Positions 53,170 through 63,915 are shown, counted from the first letter of the stretch. The stretch is 64,000 nt of DNA from Mycobacterium sp. DL99 (GCF_004762045.1 NZ_SJOM01000007.1:3709008-3773007); one strand, 5' to 3'. The notes: a model not told the origin generated them from the letters alone. Translations and numbers: made by a program.

Positions 53170-54754
53170 GGATGACGACACCCCGGTGAACGGTCTGACG
53201 GCAACGCGGCAGCTCCGCATCAGCGGTCAACCGCGGCAATGCGGGCACCCGTGAGCGCGGATCCGTGGACCATCGCTGAACGGCGTTGGCCGGCGCGCTG
53301 ACCTCCAGGTGGTCGGCCTCCCAGACCGCATAGCTGGCCGGGGCCCCAGGTGTGAGTGTCCCGCTGGCGCCGTCGCGCACCCCACCGGCGCGCCAGCCGC
53401 CGCGGGTGGCCGCAGCGAACGCGGCACGGGCCGAGATGGCACTGCCCGGGCTCCGGTGCAAGACCGCGGCGCGCACGGTCTGCCAGGGGTTCATGCTGGT
53501 GACCGGGGTATCGGAGCCGAAGGCGAGGGGCACGCCTTCGGATGCTAACAGCGCGAACGGGTTGAGCTGGTGAACTCGATCAAGCCCGAGACGTTGGGCG
53601 TACATACCCTCTGCGCCGCCCCACAGGGCGTCGAAGTTGGGCTGCATGCTGGCCATCACGCCCCAGGTCCCCAATTGGGCGGCTTGTTCGGGGGTGACCA
53701 TCTCCAGATGCTCGAGACGGTGGCCGCAGCGGGCCACCGCCGGGCCGCCCAGTCGCTGTGCCGCGCTGGCGAATCCCTCGACGACAGCGGAGACGGCAGC
53801 GTCGCCGATCACATGGAACCCGGCCGCGATGCCGGCCTCGGTGCAGGCCTGCACATGCCTGGTGATGGCCTCGACGTCGAGATAGCAGTTGCCGCACGTA
53901 TCGGGAGCGTCGTGGTAGGGCGCGTTCAGCCATGCGGTGTGCGAGCCGAGGGCACCGTCGACGAACAGGTCTCCGGCCAGGCCGCGGGCGCCGGTCTCGG
54001 CAATCAGGTGGCGGGCATGCTCGGCGTCACGGGCCGGCTCGCCCCAATAGCCGACGACCTCCACGCCGTGCTCCAGGGCGCGCAGCTCCTGCCAGTCGAG
54101 CAGACCGCCGATCTGCGGGCCGGCACATTCATGGACCGCGGCGATGCCCATCGCGGCGGCATGATCGAGCGCCGCGACGCGGGCGTCGTGCCGCTGCTGC
54201 GGGGTCAGCTGTTCACGCGCCGAAGCGCGCACCAGGTGATGTGCCTCGGCGGTCAGCGGGCGCTGCGGGTCGAACCCGGCGACCTCGGCCAGTGCGGGCA
54301 CCAACCGGCGCAGTGCGGAGGTTGCGGCGGCCGAATGCACGTCCACCCGGGCCAGATAGGCGGGCCGATCCCCCAGGACCCCGTCGAGGTCCCCGGTGCT
54401 CGGGCCGGTGTGCTCCGGCCAGCCCGACTCGTCCCAGCCGTGTCCCCACACCGGCCCGTCCGGATGCCGGCGCGCGTACTCGTCCACCAGACGCAGGCAG
54501 TGTTGCAGTGAGGTGGCCGCACGGAGGTCCAGACCGTCCAGGTTGAGCCCGGTGGCGGTCAGGTGGACGTGACTGTCGACAAATGCGGGTGCGACGAAGC
54601 CGCCGGCCAGGTCGACGATCTCGGCTTCGGGAAACTGGGACCGGCCGACCTCGTCGGTACCGAGCCACGCCACTACGCCGTCGCGCACGGCGAATGCGGT
54701 CGCGTCGGGATAGCTGGGGCTGTGGATGCGCCCGTTGATCAGAAGTGTGGTCAA
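53159..54754 (-). CDS. YtcJ-like metal-dependent amidohydrolase
   Basis: A 531-residue amidohydrolase of the amidohydro_3 family. The metal motif HxH is in [20 protein letters not shown]. Later conserved pieces include [47 protein letters not shown] and [19 protein letters not shown] (metal Asp). Such enzymes hydrolyse amide or related bonds in small molecules; the substrate is unknown. It is the upstream partner of lnt in a run of genes on the minus strand. No signal peptide. Confidence 0.9.
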   Translation of the reverse strand: MTTLLINGRIHSPSYPDATAFAVRDGVVAWLGTDEVGRSQFPEAEIVDLAGGFVAPAFVDSHVHLTATGLNLDGLDLRAATSLQHCLRLVDEYARRHPDGPVWGHGWDESGWPEHTGPSTGDLDGVLGDRPAYLARVDVHSAAATSALRRLVPALAEVAGFDPQRPLTAEAHHLVRASAREQLTPQQRHDARVAALDHAAAMGIAAVHECAGPQIGGLLDWQELRALEHGVEVVGYWGEPARDAEHARHLIAETGARGLAGDLFVDGALGSHTAWLNAPYHDAPDTCGNCYLDVEAITRHVQACTEAGIAAGFHVIGDAAVSAVVEGFASAAQRLGGPAVARCGHRLEHLEMVTPEQAAQLGTWGVMASMQPNFDALWGGAEGMYAQRLGLDRVHQLNPFALLASEGVPLAFGSDTPVTSMNPWQTVRAAVLHRSPGSAISARAAFAAATRGGWRAGGVRDGASGTLTPGAPASYAVWEADHLEVSAPANAVQRWSTDPRSRVPALPRLTADAELPRCRQTVHRGVVIHGQ

Positions 54755-54771
54755 GCTGTTTCTGCTGGCTG

Positions 54772-55284
54772 TTAGGCCTTGGGAGGCAGGCGGTGTGGAT
54801 CGACTTCGGTCACGTCGATGAACTCATTGACGTCGATTACTTCGCCGTCAATGTAGTCGCCCGCCCCGTGCCGATAACCGGCGGTACCGGTCGGTGCACC
54901 GAAACCGGCAGGCGCCGCGGCGATGAGCGGCATCCGCCGGACGACCAGCCCGGTGAGCACCGGTCGCGCGGCGGCTCGGGTGGGTGGCAGCAGCAACAGC
55001 GCGCCCACGATCGAGCTGGCCAGACCGGGAATCACCACCAGCACGGTGCCCAGCGCCACCAACACGCTGTCGGACACCGCGCCCTGGGGATCGGACAGCC
55101 CACCGGACAGGCCCGTGCGCAACCGGCGGATGTGCCGATTGAGCTGTGAACCTGCCAGCGCCAGTCCGATCACGAACGAGGCCAACAGCAACAGCACGGT
55201 GTAGCCGAACCCGATGGTCGCCACCAGGGCGACCATCACCGCCATCTCTACCAGGAGGTAGATCAGAAACAGCCGCTTTGCCAT
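54772..55284 (-). CDS. fxsA: FxsA cytoplasmic membrane protein
   Basis: A 170-residue membrane protein of the FxsA family. It has RLFLIYLLVEMAVMVALVAT, GYTVLLLLASFVIGLALAGS and VLVALGTVLVVIPGLASSIVG, giving three to four helices, followed by a cytoplasmic tail (GDYIDGEVIDVNEFIDVTEV). FxsA in E. coli affects phage T7 exclusion by F plasmids when overproduced; its normal role is unknown. It lies 17 bp upstream of the amidohydrolase on the same strand. Confidence 0.9.
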   Translation of the reverse strand: MAKRLFLIYLLVEMAVMVALVATIGFGYTVLLLLASFVIGLALAGSQLNRHIRRLRTGLSGGLSDPQGAVSDSVLVALGTVLVVIPGLASSIVGALLLLPPTRAAARPVLTGLVVRRMPLIAAAPAGFGAPTGTAGYRHGAGDYIDGEVIDVNEFIDVTEVDPHRLPPKA

Positions 55285-55332
55285 GTTCAGTACAACGTGG
55301 CTGATGCCCGTCAGGTTCCGCCGCGGTCCGTT

Positions 55333-55716
55333 TCAGTCCGCGGCCCGCAACTCCAGGCCGACATTGCGGTGCATGCCGCCCCTCAGCTTGCTGAACAGAT
55401 TGAAGCCCTTACCCATCAGGCCGTAGCGCTTTCCGATGCCGTCGTAGATCTCGCCGTTGCGGGACTGCTCCAGCACCACGGCCTGCGCCTCGACCGGCTC
55501 GCTCTTGGGGTTGCCCCGCACATCGCAGATCGCCACAGTCACCCGCGGGGTGTTGCGGATCCGCTTGACCTTCCACGAATCGGCCTCGGTGATGACCAGC
55601 AGCCGGTCACCGGAGGGCACCGCCCAGATCGCGGTCGGCTTGGGCCTGCCGTCCTTGGTGAACGTGGTCAGCAGAACGTAGTTGGCCTTGGCGACATCGG
55701 CGAAGGTGGGAGCCAT
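55333..55716 (-). CDS. Pyridoxamine-phosphate-oxidase-fold (F420/flavin) protein, Rv2061c-like
   Basis: A 127-residue split-barrel protein. It has LLTTFTKDGRPKPTAIWAVP, DRLLVITEADSWKVKRIRNT and PRVTVAICDVRGNPKSEPVE, the typical order of flavin/F420-binding PPOX-like proteins in mycobacteria, and matches the position of Rv2061c between cobN and fxsA. It probably binds F420 or heme-like ligands and acts as a small-molecule oxidoreductase. The substrate is unknown. It lies 59 bp beyond the cobN stop, on the same strand. Confidence 0.9.
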   Translation of the reverse strand: MAPTFADVAKANYVLLTTFTKDGRPKPTAIWAVPSGDRLLVITEADSWKVKRIRNTPRVTVAICDVRGNPKSEPVEAQAVVLEQSRNGEIYDGIGKRYGLMGKGFNLFSKLRGGMHRNVGLELRAAD

Positions 55717-55775
55717 GGGTCAAATCTACTGCCCCGGGTCGCTGCGCTCCTGCCCACCGGAAATCAACTGTCTGC

Positions 55776-58700
55776 CTAGCCTTCCAACTCACCTTCGGTT
55801 TCCAGCAGCACCTGCCGCAGCCCGTCGAGGGTCGTCTGCTCGGGTTCGGCCCACATCCCCCGGCCGGCGGCCTCCAGCAGCCGTTCTGCCATGCCGTGCA
55901 ACGCCCACGGGTTGGATTCCGACATGAACTTGCGGTTCTCGTCGTCGAGCACGTATTCAGCCGAGAGCCGTTCGTACATCCAGTCGGCCATCACATGTGC
56001 GGTGGCGTCGTATCCGAACAGGTAGTCGACGGTGGCCGCCATCTCGAAGGCGCCCTTGTAGCCGTGCCTGCGCATCGCGGTGATCCAGCGCGGGTTCACC
56101 ACCCGGGCCCGGAAGACACGGTTCGTCTCCTCCGACAGCGTGCGGGTGCGGACCGCGTCGGGGCGGGTGTTGTCGCCGATGTAAGCGGCCGGGGCCTGTC
56201 CGGTCAACGCCCGCACGGTGGCGACCATGCCGCCGTGGTACTGGAAATAGTCGTCGGAGTCGGCGATGTCATGTTCACGGGTGTCGGTGTTCTTGGCCGC
56301 CACCGCGATTCGCCGGTACGCCCGGTTCATGTCGTCACTGGCAGGTGCGCCATCCAGACCCCGCCCGTAGGCGAATCCGCCCCAGGCGGTGTACACCTCG
56401 GCCAGGTCGGCGTCGTCACGCCAGTTGCGGCTGTCGATCAGCTGCAACAGGCCCGCACCGTAGGTTCCCGGCTTGGAGCCGAAAATCCTCGTGGTGGACC
56501 GTCTTTGGTCACCGTGCTCGGCCAGGTCGGCCTGGGAGTGGGCGCGTACGTAATTGTCCTCGGCCGATTCGTCGAGGCCGGCCACCAGTGCCACCGCGTC
56601 ATCGAGCATGGTGACCACGTGCGGGAAGGCATCGCGGAAGAACCCGGAGATCCGCACGGTGACGTCGATGCGCGGCCGGCCGAGCTCGGCGAGGCCGATC
56701 GGCTCCAGGTTCACCACCCGCCGCGAGGCGTCATCCCAGACCGGGCGGACACCCAGCAGGGCGAGCACTTCGGCGATGTCGTCACCGGCGGTACGCATGG
56801 CCGACGTGCCCCACACCGACAGGCCGACCGACTGCGGCCAGCGTCCGTGGTCGGTCCGGTAGCGGTCCAACAGCGAATCGGCCATCGCCACACCGGTTTC
56901 CCAGGCCAGCCGGGACGGAACCGCCTTGGGATCCACCGAGTAGAAGTTGCGCCCGGTGGGCAGCACGTTGACCAGGCCGCGCAGCGGCGATCCGGACGGC
57001 CCCGAGGCGATGAAGCCCCCGGCCAGGGCACGCAGCACCTGGTCGATCTCGCCGGCGGTGCCGGCCAGCCGGGGCACCACCTCGGAGGCGGCGAACCGCA
57101 GGATGCGGGCCACCTCGGGGTTGTCGGTGATCTTCTCGACGGCACCTGTGTCCCAACCGGATTCCTGCAGTGCGGCCACCAGCTCGCGGGCACCGGCCTC
57201 GGCGGCGTCGACCGCCGCGCGGTCGTCACTGCCGTCCTCGATCAGGCCCAGCGCCTGGCGCAGCCCGGGCACGGTCTGCTCGCCACCGAACAGCTGCCGG
57301 GCCCGCAGGATTGCCAGCACCAGGTCGAGTTCGCCTGCGCCGGTGGGCTTCTGACCCAACACATGCAGGCCGTCGCGGATCTGGACATCCTTGATTTCGC
57401 ACAGCCAGCCGTCGACGTGCAGCAGCATGTCGTCGAACGACTCCTCGTCGGGGCGATCCTCCAGGCCGAGATCGTGGTCCATCTTGGCGGCGCGCATCAG
57501 CGTCCAGATCTGCTGCCGGATCGCCGGCAGCTTGCCGGGATCCAGCGCCGAGACGGTGGAGTGCTCGTCGAGCAGCTGCTCGAGTTTGGCGATGTCGCCG
57601 TAGGTTTCGGCGCGCGCCATCGGCGGGATGAGGTGATCGATGAGGGTGGCGTGCGCCCGGCGCTTGGCCTGGGTGCCCTCCCCCGGATCGTTGACCAGGA
57701 ACGGATAGATCAGCGGGAGGTCGCCGAGGGCGGCGTCGGTGCCGCAGGCCGCGCTCATGCCGAGCGTCTTGCCGGGCAGCCATTCCAGGTTGCCGTGCTT
57801 GCCGAGGTGCACCACCGCGTGTGCGCCGAACGAGCCGGGGAACGACGAGTCCAGCCAGCGGTACGCGGCCAGGTAGTGGTGGCTGGGCGGCAGGTCGGGG
57901 TCGTGATAGATGGCCACGGGGTTCTCCCCGAACCCGCGCGGCGGCTGCACGATCAGCACCACGTTGCCGGCCTGGATGGCCGCGATGACGATCTCGCCGT
58001 CGGGATCGCGGCTGCGGTCGACGAAGAGCTCACCCGGTGGCGGGCCCCAGTGCTCGACGACGGCGTCGGCCAGCTCGGCGGGCAGTGTGGCGAACCAGGC
58101 CCGGTAGTCCTTGGCCGGAACCCGAAGCGGATTGGCGGCCAGCGCCTCGTCGGTCAGCCAGTCCGGGTCCTGCCCGCCGCGCTCGATCAGGGAGTGGATC
58201 AGTGCGTCGCCGTCGCCGGAGGCGACAATTGTGGCGAGGTCGCCGGATCCGCCGATCTTGGCGAGGTCGCCGGATCCGCCGATCTTGGCGAGGTCGCCGG
58301 GGGCGGCGGCCTCACCGATGTCGTACCCCGCATCGCGCATGGCGCGCAGCAGCGCGACCGCGCTGGCCGGGGTGTCCAGGCCGACGGCGTTGCCGATGCG
58401 GGCATGCTTGGTGGGATAAGCCGAGAACACCACGGCCACCCGCTTTTCCGCAGCGGGTATGGCGCGCAACCGGGCGTGGCGTACCGCCAGGCCGGCCACC
58501 CGCGCGCAGCGCTCGGGGTCGGCCACGTAGGAGATCAGCCCTTCGGAGTCGATCTCCTTGAAGGAGAACGGCACCGTGATGATCCGGCCGTCGAACTCGG
58601 GAACGGCTACCTGGGTGGCGACGTCCAACGGCGACATCCCGTCGTCATTGTCGGACCACTGGTCGCGCGAACTGGTCAGGCAGAGCCCCTGCAGGATCGG

Positions 58701-59474
58701 AATATCCAGTGCGGCAAGGTGAGCGACGTTCCAGGAATCGTCGTTCCCTCCCGCGCCGACCGCTGCCGGGGTGGCACCTCCGGCCGCGAGCACGGTGGTG
58801 ACCAGCGCGTCCGCGGTGCCCAGCAGCTCGAGAAGTTCAGGTTCGGCCGTGCGCAGGGATGCGCAGAACACCGGCAACGCGCGGCCGCCGGCCTGCTCGA
58901 CGGCGTCGCACAGCGCCTCGACATAGGCGGTGTTCCCGGCCAGTTGCTGGGCGCGGTAGTACAGCACGGCGACGGTCGGACCCTCGGCACCCGTGACGGT
59001 GGCCGCCCGCTCCAGGACACCCCAACTCGGGGTGGCCACCGGAGCGGCGAAGCCGAACCCGGTCATCAGCAGCGTGTCGGACAGGAAGGAATGCAGATTC
59101 CCCAGGTTTTCCAGACCACCCTGCGCCAGATAGATGTGGGTTTGCAGGGCAGCCCCCTGCGGGGCGGTCGAGTGACCCATCAGTTCGGCGTCAGGCGACT
59201 GCTCGCCGCTGACCACGACCGTCGGCAGGCCACTGGCCACCACGGTGTCGATGCCGTCCTGCCAGGCCCGGTAGCCGCCCAGGATCCGGATCACCGCGAT
59301 GTCGGCACCGTCGAGCAGCTCCTCGAGTTCACCGGTGACCAGCCGCGACGGGTTCGCCCACCGGAACCCCGCTCCGCTGGCGCGCGCGGTGATCAGATCG
59401 GTGTCGGATGTCGACAGCAGAAGAATGGTGGGACGGGGCTGGGCGGGATCGGATGTCGGACTGGAGGTGACCAC
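55776..59474 (-). CDS. cobN: Cobaltochelatase subunit CobN
   Basis: A ~1232-residue large subunit of the aerobic cobaltochelatase, which inserts Co2+ into hydrogenobyrinate diamide in B12 synthesis. Family motifs include TILLLSTSDTDLITARASGA, SGEQSPDAELMGHST, VAVVFSAYPTKHARIGNAVG, HAVVHLGKHGNLEWLPGKTL, AFEMAATVDYLFGYDATA and KFMSESNPWALHGMAERLLE. GTG 59474 is the likely start; GTG 59492 is possible. An in-frame 27-bp repeat (58233-58300) adds DLAKIGGSG units in a loop near residue 395. No cobalamin riboswitch was recognised upstream. Confidence 0.96.
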   Translation of the reverse strand: MVTSSPTSDPAQPRPTILLLSTSDTDLITARASGAGFRWANPSRLVTGELEELLDGADIAVIRILGGYRAWQDGIDTVVASGLPTVVVSGEQSPDAELMGHSTAPQGAALQTHIYLAQGGLENLGNLHSFLSDTLLMTGFGFAAPVATPSWGVLERAATVTGAEGPTVAVLYYRAQQLAGNTAYVEALCDAVEQAGGRALPVFCASLRTAEPELLELLGTADALVTTVLAAGGATPAAVGAGGNDDSWNVAHLAALDIPILQGLCLTSSRDQWSDNDDGMSPLDVATQVAVPEFDGRIITVPFSFKEIDSEGLISYVADPERCARVAGLAVRHARLRAIPAAEKRVAVVFSAYPTKHARIGNAVGLDTPASAVALLRAMRDAGYDIGEAAAPGDLAKIGGSGDLAKIGGSGDLATIVASGDGDALIHSLIERGGQDPDWLTDEALAANPLRVPAKDYRAWFATLPAELADAVVEHWGPPPGELFVDRSRDPDGEIVIAAIQAGNVVLIVQPPRGFGENPVAIYHDPDLPPSHHYLAAYRWLDSSFPGSFGAHAVVHLGKHGNLEWLPGKTLGMSAACGTDAALGDLPLIYPFLVNDPGEGTQAKRRAHATLIDHLIPPMARAETYGDIAKLEQLLDEHSTVSALDPGKLPAIRQQIWTLMRAAKMDHDLGLEDRPDEESFDDMLLHVDGWLCEIKDVQIRDGLHVLGQKPTGAGELDLVLAILRARQLFGGEQTVPGLRQALGLIEDGSDDRAAVDAAEAGARELVAALQESGWDTGAVEKITDNPEVARILRFAASEVVPRLAGTAGEIDQVLRALAGGFIASGPSGSPLRGLVNVLPTGRNFYSVDPKAVPSRLAWETGVAMADSLLDRYRTDHGRWPQSVGLSVWGTSAMRTAGDDIAEVLALLGVRPVWDDASRRVVNLEPIGLAELGRPRIDVTVRISGFFRDAFPHVVTMLDDAVALVAGLDESAEDNYVRAHSQADLAEHGDQRRSTTRIFGSKPGTYGAGLLQLIDSRNWRDDADLAEVYTAWGGFAYGRGLDGAPASDDMNRAYRRIAVAAKNTDTREHDIADSDDYFQYHGGMVATVRALTGQAPAAYIGDNTRPDAVRTRTLSEETNRVFRARVVNPRWITAMRRHGYKGAFEMAATVDYLFGYDATAHVMADWMYERLSAEYVLDDENRKFMSESNPWALHGMAERLLEAAGRGMWAEPEQTTLDGLRQVLLETEGELEG
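58233..58300 (-). repeat. 27-bp tandem repeat inside cobN
   Basis: Two perfect 27-bp units (58233-58259 and 58260-58286) plus 14 bp of a third. Translation gives DLAKIGGSG repeated, then a diverged DLATIVASG. Each unit is 9 codons, so copy-number change keeps the frame. Confidence 0.92.
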
Positions 59475-59538
59475 GCACCATTCGTACCGCACCGGCTACC
59501 TGAGCGGTGAGCGCGGTGCGGTACGGGTCAGAAGTGCG

Positions 59539-59646
59539 TCAGGGCCGGATCTCGCCGAACCGGTTGTGCCAGGTCTGGCGGTAGGGCCGTCCGGTGACGC
59601 CGACGAGCACCAGAATGAGCGCAGCGAATGCACCGAATGCAACCAT
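59539..59646 (-). CDS. Possible 35-residue membrane small protein
   Basis: An open frame of 35 codons in the 304-bp gap between cobN and the next gene. The product has a single hydrophobic helix (MVAFGAFAALILVLVGVTG) followed by a basic tail (RPYRQTWHNRFGEIRP). GAGGAAGGGG lies 5-13 nt before ATG 59646, a strong ribosome-binding site. It ends 64 bp before the cobN start and is co-oriented, so it may be the first gene of a cobN transcript. The rest of the gap (59647-59778) holds no clear promoter or riboswitch. Unrecognised. Confidence 0.5.
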   Translation of the reverse strand: MVAFGAFAALILVLVGVTGRPYRQTWHNRFGEIRP

Positions 59647-59778
59647 GGGCTTCCCCTTCCTCGATCGTTATCAACCCGGTACCAGCGGTCCCGGGTATGC
59701 GTCCGACGGTACTTCGGATCACCGAGAAAGTCGTCAATGTGTAAGAGAGCGAACAGCTTTCCCGACCAGTGACGAATG

Positions 59779-60255
59779 TCACAATCGACCGGGGTGTCCG
59801 ACTTCCCACCTGCTGCTTTCCATGAAGGGCCGGATGACCGACAGGTAGATCCCGGCGACGGCGAGAGGTGCCAGCAACGGCAGCCACCGCACCTGGGCAG
59901 GCACCGAAGCCGCCCCCAATCCGATGACGGTGAACCCGATCGCGGCCAGCACGGTGGCCCGCGTTGTCGTCACGACGCCGGGTGCGCCGACAGCATGCCG
60001 GATCACCAGATAGGCCGCTGCCGACAATCCCGACAGGGCCGCGTACAGCGGCGCCGGTTCCGACAAAGCCAGCGCGACCACGGTGGCGAGCACGGCGACG
60101 GTCGCTGCGGGGCGCACCGCCACTGCGCCCAACACCGCGACTGCCCCGACCGCGGCGGCCAGCAGTGCGGGTCCGTCGGCGGGAGCGGCCGATGACGCCA
60201 CCATCAACAGCCCGAACGCGGTCGAGAAGATCCGGGGCGCGGGTTGGGCCGTCAC
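59779..60255 (-). CDS. Small integral membrane protein of the MoxR operon
   Basis: A 158-residue membrane protein with four to five helices (LLAAAVGAVAVLGAVAV, ATVLAAIGFTVIGLGA, LPLLAPLAVAGIYLSVI). It is the last gene of the MoxR operon, overlapping the DUF58 gene by 4 nt. It is a mycobacterial conserved protein in this position; function unknown. A role with the MoxR-DUF58 complex is inferred from coupling. Confidence 0.8.
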   Translation of the reverse strand: MTAQPAPRIFSTAFGLLMVASSAAPADGPALLAAAVGAVAVLGAVAVRPAATVAVLATVVALALSEPAPLYAALSGLSAAAYLVIRHAVGAPGVVTTTRATVLAAIGFTVIGLGAASVPAQVRWLPLLAPLAVAGIYLSVIRPFMESSRWEVGHPGRL

Positions 60256-61496
60256 GCTCGACTCCGGTGCCGATCGGGGATCAGCCGCATCGCGTCAGCC
60301 AGCCCGGTATCGGGGCGCCACCGCACCACGTCGATCCCGACGGTCCCGAGGTCGCGGTACATCGTGGAGCGTCCCAGCGCCCACATGCGCGCGATCAGCG
60401 GATCCAGCTCGCCGATGAACGGAGCGCCGTCGAGCACGTCGACGGCCACAACCGGATGTCCCCGTTTGCACAGCTCGATCAACGCCAAGGCGAACTCGGT
60501 GTTCAACAGTGTCGAGAACGCCACCACGACCGCGCCCGGCGGAACCGCCGCCCGGGGCGCCAAAGTGCCGGTGACACTCTCGGTTCCACCGCCGGCCGCC
60601 AGCACCGCATCGAGCACGCGGTAGAACTGCCGTCGTCCGATGTCGACACCGAGCCAACGCGGCTGTCGGCCACCGAGCGCGACGACACCCGCGCGGTCGG
60701 AGTTGCGTAGCGCACTCTGCACCACCTGGGCGGCGCCCCTCGCAATGCGTTCTCCAGCCTCGGTGGCCGGACCGGGCGCTTGATCGTGCGTGTCGATCAG
60801 CACCACCACGTCGGCGCCACGATCGGTCAACCGCTCCGTGACGTGCAGGCGACCGCGCCGGGCGCTCACCGGCCAGTTCACGGTGCGGAGGTGGTCGCCC
60901 GGCACATAGGGACGCACGTCGGCGTACTCCACCCCCGGCCCGGTGTGCCGGGTCAGGTGCGCGCCGAGCCGGTCGGGCAGTTCGGTGTACGGGATCGCCG
61001 TGTCTTGAGGGGCGGCGAGCGGGAAGACATAGAACTGCGCGGCATCGACGACGCCGTAGCCCGCGCGTAGTCCGCCGGGTGCCAGGACGTCGACTCGAGC
61101 CCGCGCCGGATACCGGCCCCAGCGCTGCGCCACACCCGACACGGTCGCGTGCAGGCGGGTGCGGCCCGCGTCGGCAACGTCGAGTTTCAGCCCCTCGACG
61201 GTGTCCACGGTGAGCAGGCAATCGGTTCCGGCACCGTCGACGGTCGCGGTGAGCGTGATCTGGGTGGTCTCCCCTTCGAAGCAGCGCACCGTGTGGGGTT
61301 CGCAGCTGACCCGCACGTTCGCCACGGGCCGCTGCCAGTGGACCGAGCACAGCACGCCGAGCAGCGGCGCCACGAACACGATGAGCTGCCACCGTGCACC
61401 GATCGCCGCGGCCGCCAGCGCCACCGCCACCACGGTGGCCAGCGCCCTCGTCAATGAGGATGGGCGCCAATGATATTGGACTTCGTAGCCACTCAT
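60252..61496 (-). CDS. DUF58 domain protein of the MoxR operon
   Basis: A 414-residue protein. Two N-terminal helices (ALATVVAVALAAAAIGARWQ) anchor it; a beta-rich region follows, then the DUF58/VWA-like domain with GPGVEYADVRPYVPGDHLRT and VNWPVSARRGRLHVTE, the RxYxxGDxxRxIxW-like signature. DUF58 proteins pair with MoxR ATPases and may act as chaperones or metal-insertion factors. ATG 61496 is chosen; GTG 61505 overlaps the MoxR stop (GTGA) and is possible. It overlaps the next gene by 4 nt. Confidence 0.88.
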   Translation of the reverse strand: MSGYEVQYHWRPSSLTRALATVVAVALAAAAIGARWQLIVFVAPLLGVLCSVHWQRPVANVRVSCEPHTVRCFEGETTQITLTATVDGAGTDCLLTVDTVEGLKLDVADAGRTRLHATVSGVAQRWGRYPARARVDVLAPGGLRAGYGVVDAAQFYVFPLAAPQDTAIPYTELPDRLGAHLTRHTGPGVEYADVRPYVPGDHLRTVNWPVSARRGRLHVTERLTDRGADVVVLIDTHDQAPGPATEAGERIARGAAQVVQSALRNSDRAGVVALGGRQPRWLGVDIGRRQFYRVLDAVLAAGGGTESVTGTLAPRAAVPPGAVVVAFSTLLNTEFALALIELCKRGHPVVAVDVLDGAPFIGELDPLIARMWALGRSTMYRDLGTVGIDVVRWRPDTGLADAMRLIPDRHRSRA

Positions 61497-61501
61497 GACG
61501 G

Positions 61502-62469
<968 letters not shown>

Positions 62470-62473
<4 letters not shown>

Positions 62474-62952
62474 AGCCGCTCCAATCGTTGCAGGATCTCC
62501 GCGAGCACCTCGCGGCCCGGGCCGGGCTCGTCGGCCCTCTCGACACTCACGTTGTTCGGATCCACCCACTGCCACAGCTGCGGGCCGAACAACATGCGGC
62601 CGGTCGCGGCGAATGCGGCCGGGTCACCGGTCTGCCGATGGCCGGTGGCTGCGGAGAACTCCCTGGCCAACCGGGGACGTAGATGCCGGTCCCACTCCCG
62701 CCGGGTGGAGTCGGCCCGCCGCACCAGGGTCCCGGTTTGAGTCATCCACTGCGCCAACAACTCCGCGGCGTCGTCCGAGTCCACCGCTGGTTGCTGCCGA
62801 TCCTCCCGCAGCATCCAACGCATCGATCCCAACACGATGGCCGCCGCCACGCCCGCAACCCAGCCCACCATCGCGCGGTCGGGCACCACCAGCGCGGCAT
62901 ATCCCTGCACCACGAGGATCACCAGAAATCCCACCAGGGCGGTTGCTTTCAC
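62470..62952 (-). CDS. Conserved membrane-anchored protein of the MoxR operon
   Basis: A 160-residue protein with two N-terminal helices (TALVGFLVILVVQGYAALVV and MVGWVAGVAAAIVLGSMRW) and a soluble C-terminal helical domain (WDRHLRPRLAREFSAATGH, FGPQLWQWVDPN). Overlaps of 4 nt at both ends couple it to the DUF4129 and MoxR genes. Not assigned to a named function; it probably belongs to the membrane part of the MoxR complex. Confidence 0.8.
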
Positions 62953-63860
62953 GACACACCCCGGAGTTCAGCGAGAACGTCCTGCAACGCGGCCACGGCG
63001 CTGTCGCGGTGGACCTCGGTCATCACATGGGGGCTGAAGCGCGCCTCGGTGAACAACTGCACCAATTCCGTTGCACCCGAGGTAGATACCGCGTGATGGT
63101 CCACCGCGCGAGCCAGCACCTCCGACGGGGTGTCAGATTCGAGCGGGACCGCACCCGGGGCATGCGCGAGTCCGCGTTCCATCGCCGCGTAGCAGGCGAT
63201 GATCGCAGCCCTGGGGTCCCGGCCGGCATCTCCCATTTCGGCCAACCCGAGTTCTGCTGCCCGCACGAGGGTTTGGGGTCCGGTCCGCTGTGGCGGCTCG
63301 CTTCCTGCATCGACGCGGATGGCCGGCTGCCTGCGTTTGACCTGGGCGATGGCCCCGACTGCGAGTATCAGCAGCAGGACCAACGTCGTAGCGACGAAAT
63401 ACGGCAGGAGCCGGTCGTCGACGCCGAACGAGTCGGGCGGTTCGGGCTCGACCGCGCCAGGCGGCGGGCGGGCCGGCGACGGCTTCGCTGCCGGCGGTTG
63501 GCTCGTCTGCACACCCAGCCGCGAGATCACCACGATGACCACCAGCCACCCGAGCAGTACGCCGAGCGCGATCAACACCCATTTCGCGCGTAGCTCCCCC
63601 GGCACCCCGCGCCGGGCGGTCGGCCGGTACTCCGCGCTGCTCGGTACGGACGGGCGGCGGGTCAGCACCGCGAACGCGAGCACCGCCAGCGCCACCGCCA
63701 CCAGCGCGACGACGGCGATCAGGCTCAGAGTGGGATCGGTCGGCGCCCGTCGGGGTGCGGGCCGGGCCCCGGGCAGGTAGCCGCGCAGTGCCAGGACAGT
63801 TGTCACCAGCAGCGCGAGCACAATCGCCACGCGCCGTGTCGGCTTGTCGATACCGGACAT
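62949..63860 (-). CDS. DUF4129 membrane protein, first gene of the MoxR operon
   Basis: A 303-residue membrane protein. Three to four helices (VAIVLALLVTTVLALRG, LIAVVALVAVALAVLAFAVL, WVLIALGVLLGWLVVIVVIS, LPYFVATTLVLLLILAVGAI) with a Pro-rich loop, then a soluble DUF4129 domain having DPRAAIIACYAAMERGLAHA and SDTPSEVLARAVD. DUF4129 proteins often sit beside MoxR and DUF58 genes. It starts at ATG 63860, divergent from cobG. Function unknown. Confidence 0.85.
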   Translation of the reverse strand: MSGIDKPTRRVAIVLALLVTTVLALRGYLPGARPAPRRAPTDPTLSLIAVVALVAVALAVLAFAVLTRRPSVPSSAEYRPTARRGVPGELRAKWVLIALGVLLGWLVVIVVISRLGVQTSQPPAAKPSPARPPPGAVEPEPPDSFGVDDRLLPYFVATTLVLLLILAVGAIAQVKRRQPAIRVDAGSEPPQRTGPQTLVRAAELGLAEMGDAGRDPRAAIIACYAAMERGLAHAPGAVPLESDTPSEVLARAVDHHAVSTSGATELVQLFTEARFSPHVMTEVHRDSAVAALQDVLAELRGVS

Positions 63861-63915
63861 CGCCCGATCAATCGTCGCACGTCACGTGGCCGGCGAGACG
63901 AGAATCCAAGGTTTC

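Noticed and set aside
58233-58300. CRISPR-like or minisatellite array
   Set aside because: Units are contiguous with no spacers, and the period is a multiple of three inside cobN, so it is an intragenic tandem repeat.
55896-59510. Open frame of about 1200 codons antisense to cobN
   Set aside because: Its product is rich in Gly, Gln, His and Val with no domain, the typical antisense shadow of a high-GC coding strand. CobN on the other strand has family motifs throughout.
59475-59780. Possible cobalamin riboswitch upstream of cobN
   Set aside because: No B12-box-like segment or supporting stem was seen on the cobN strand. A small open frame explains part of the gap instead.
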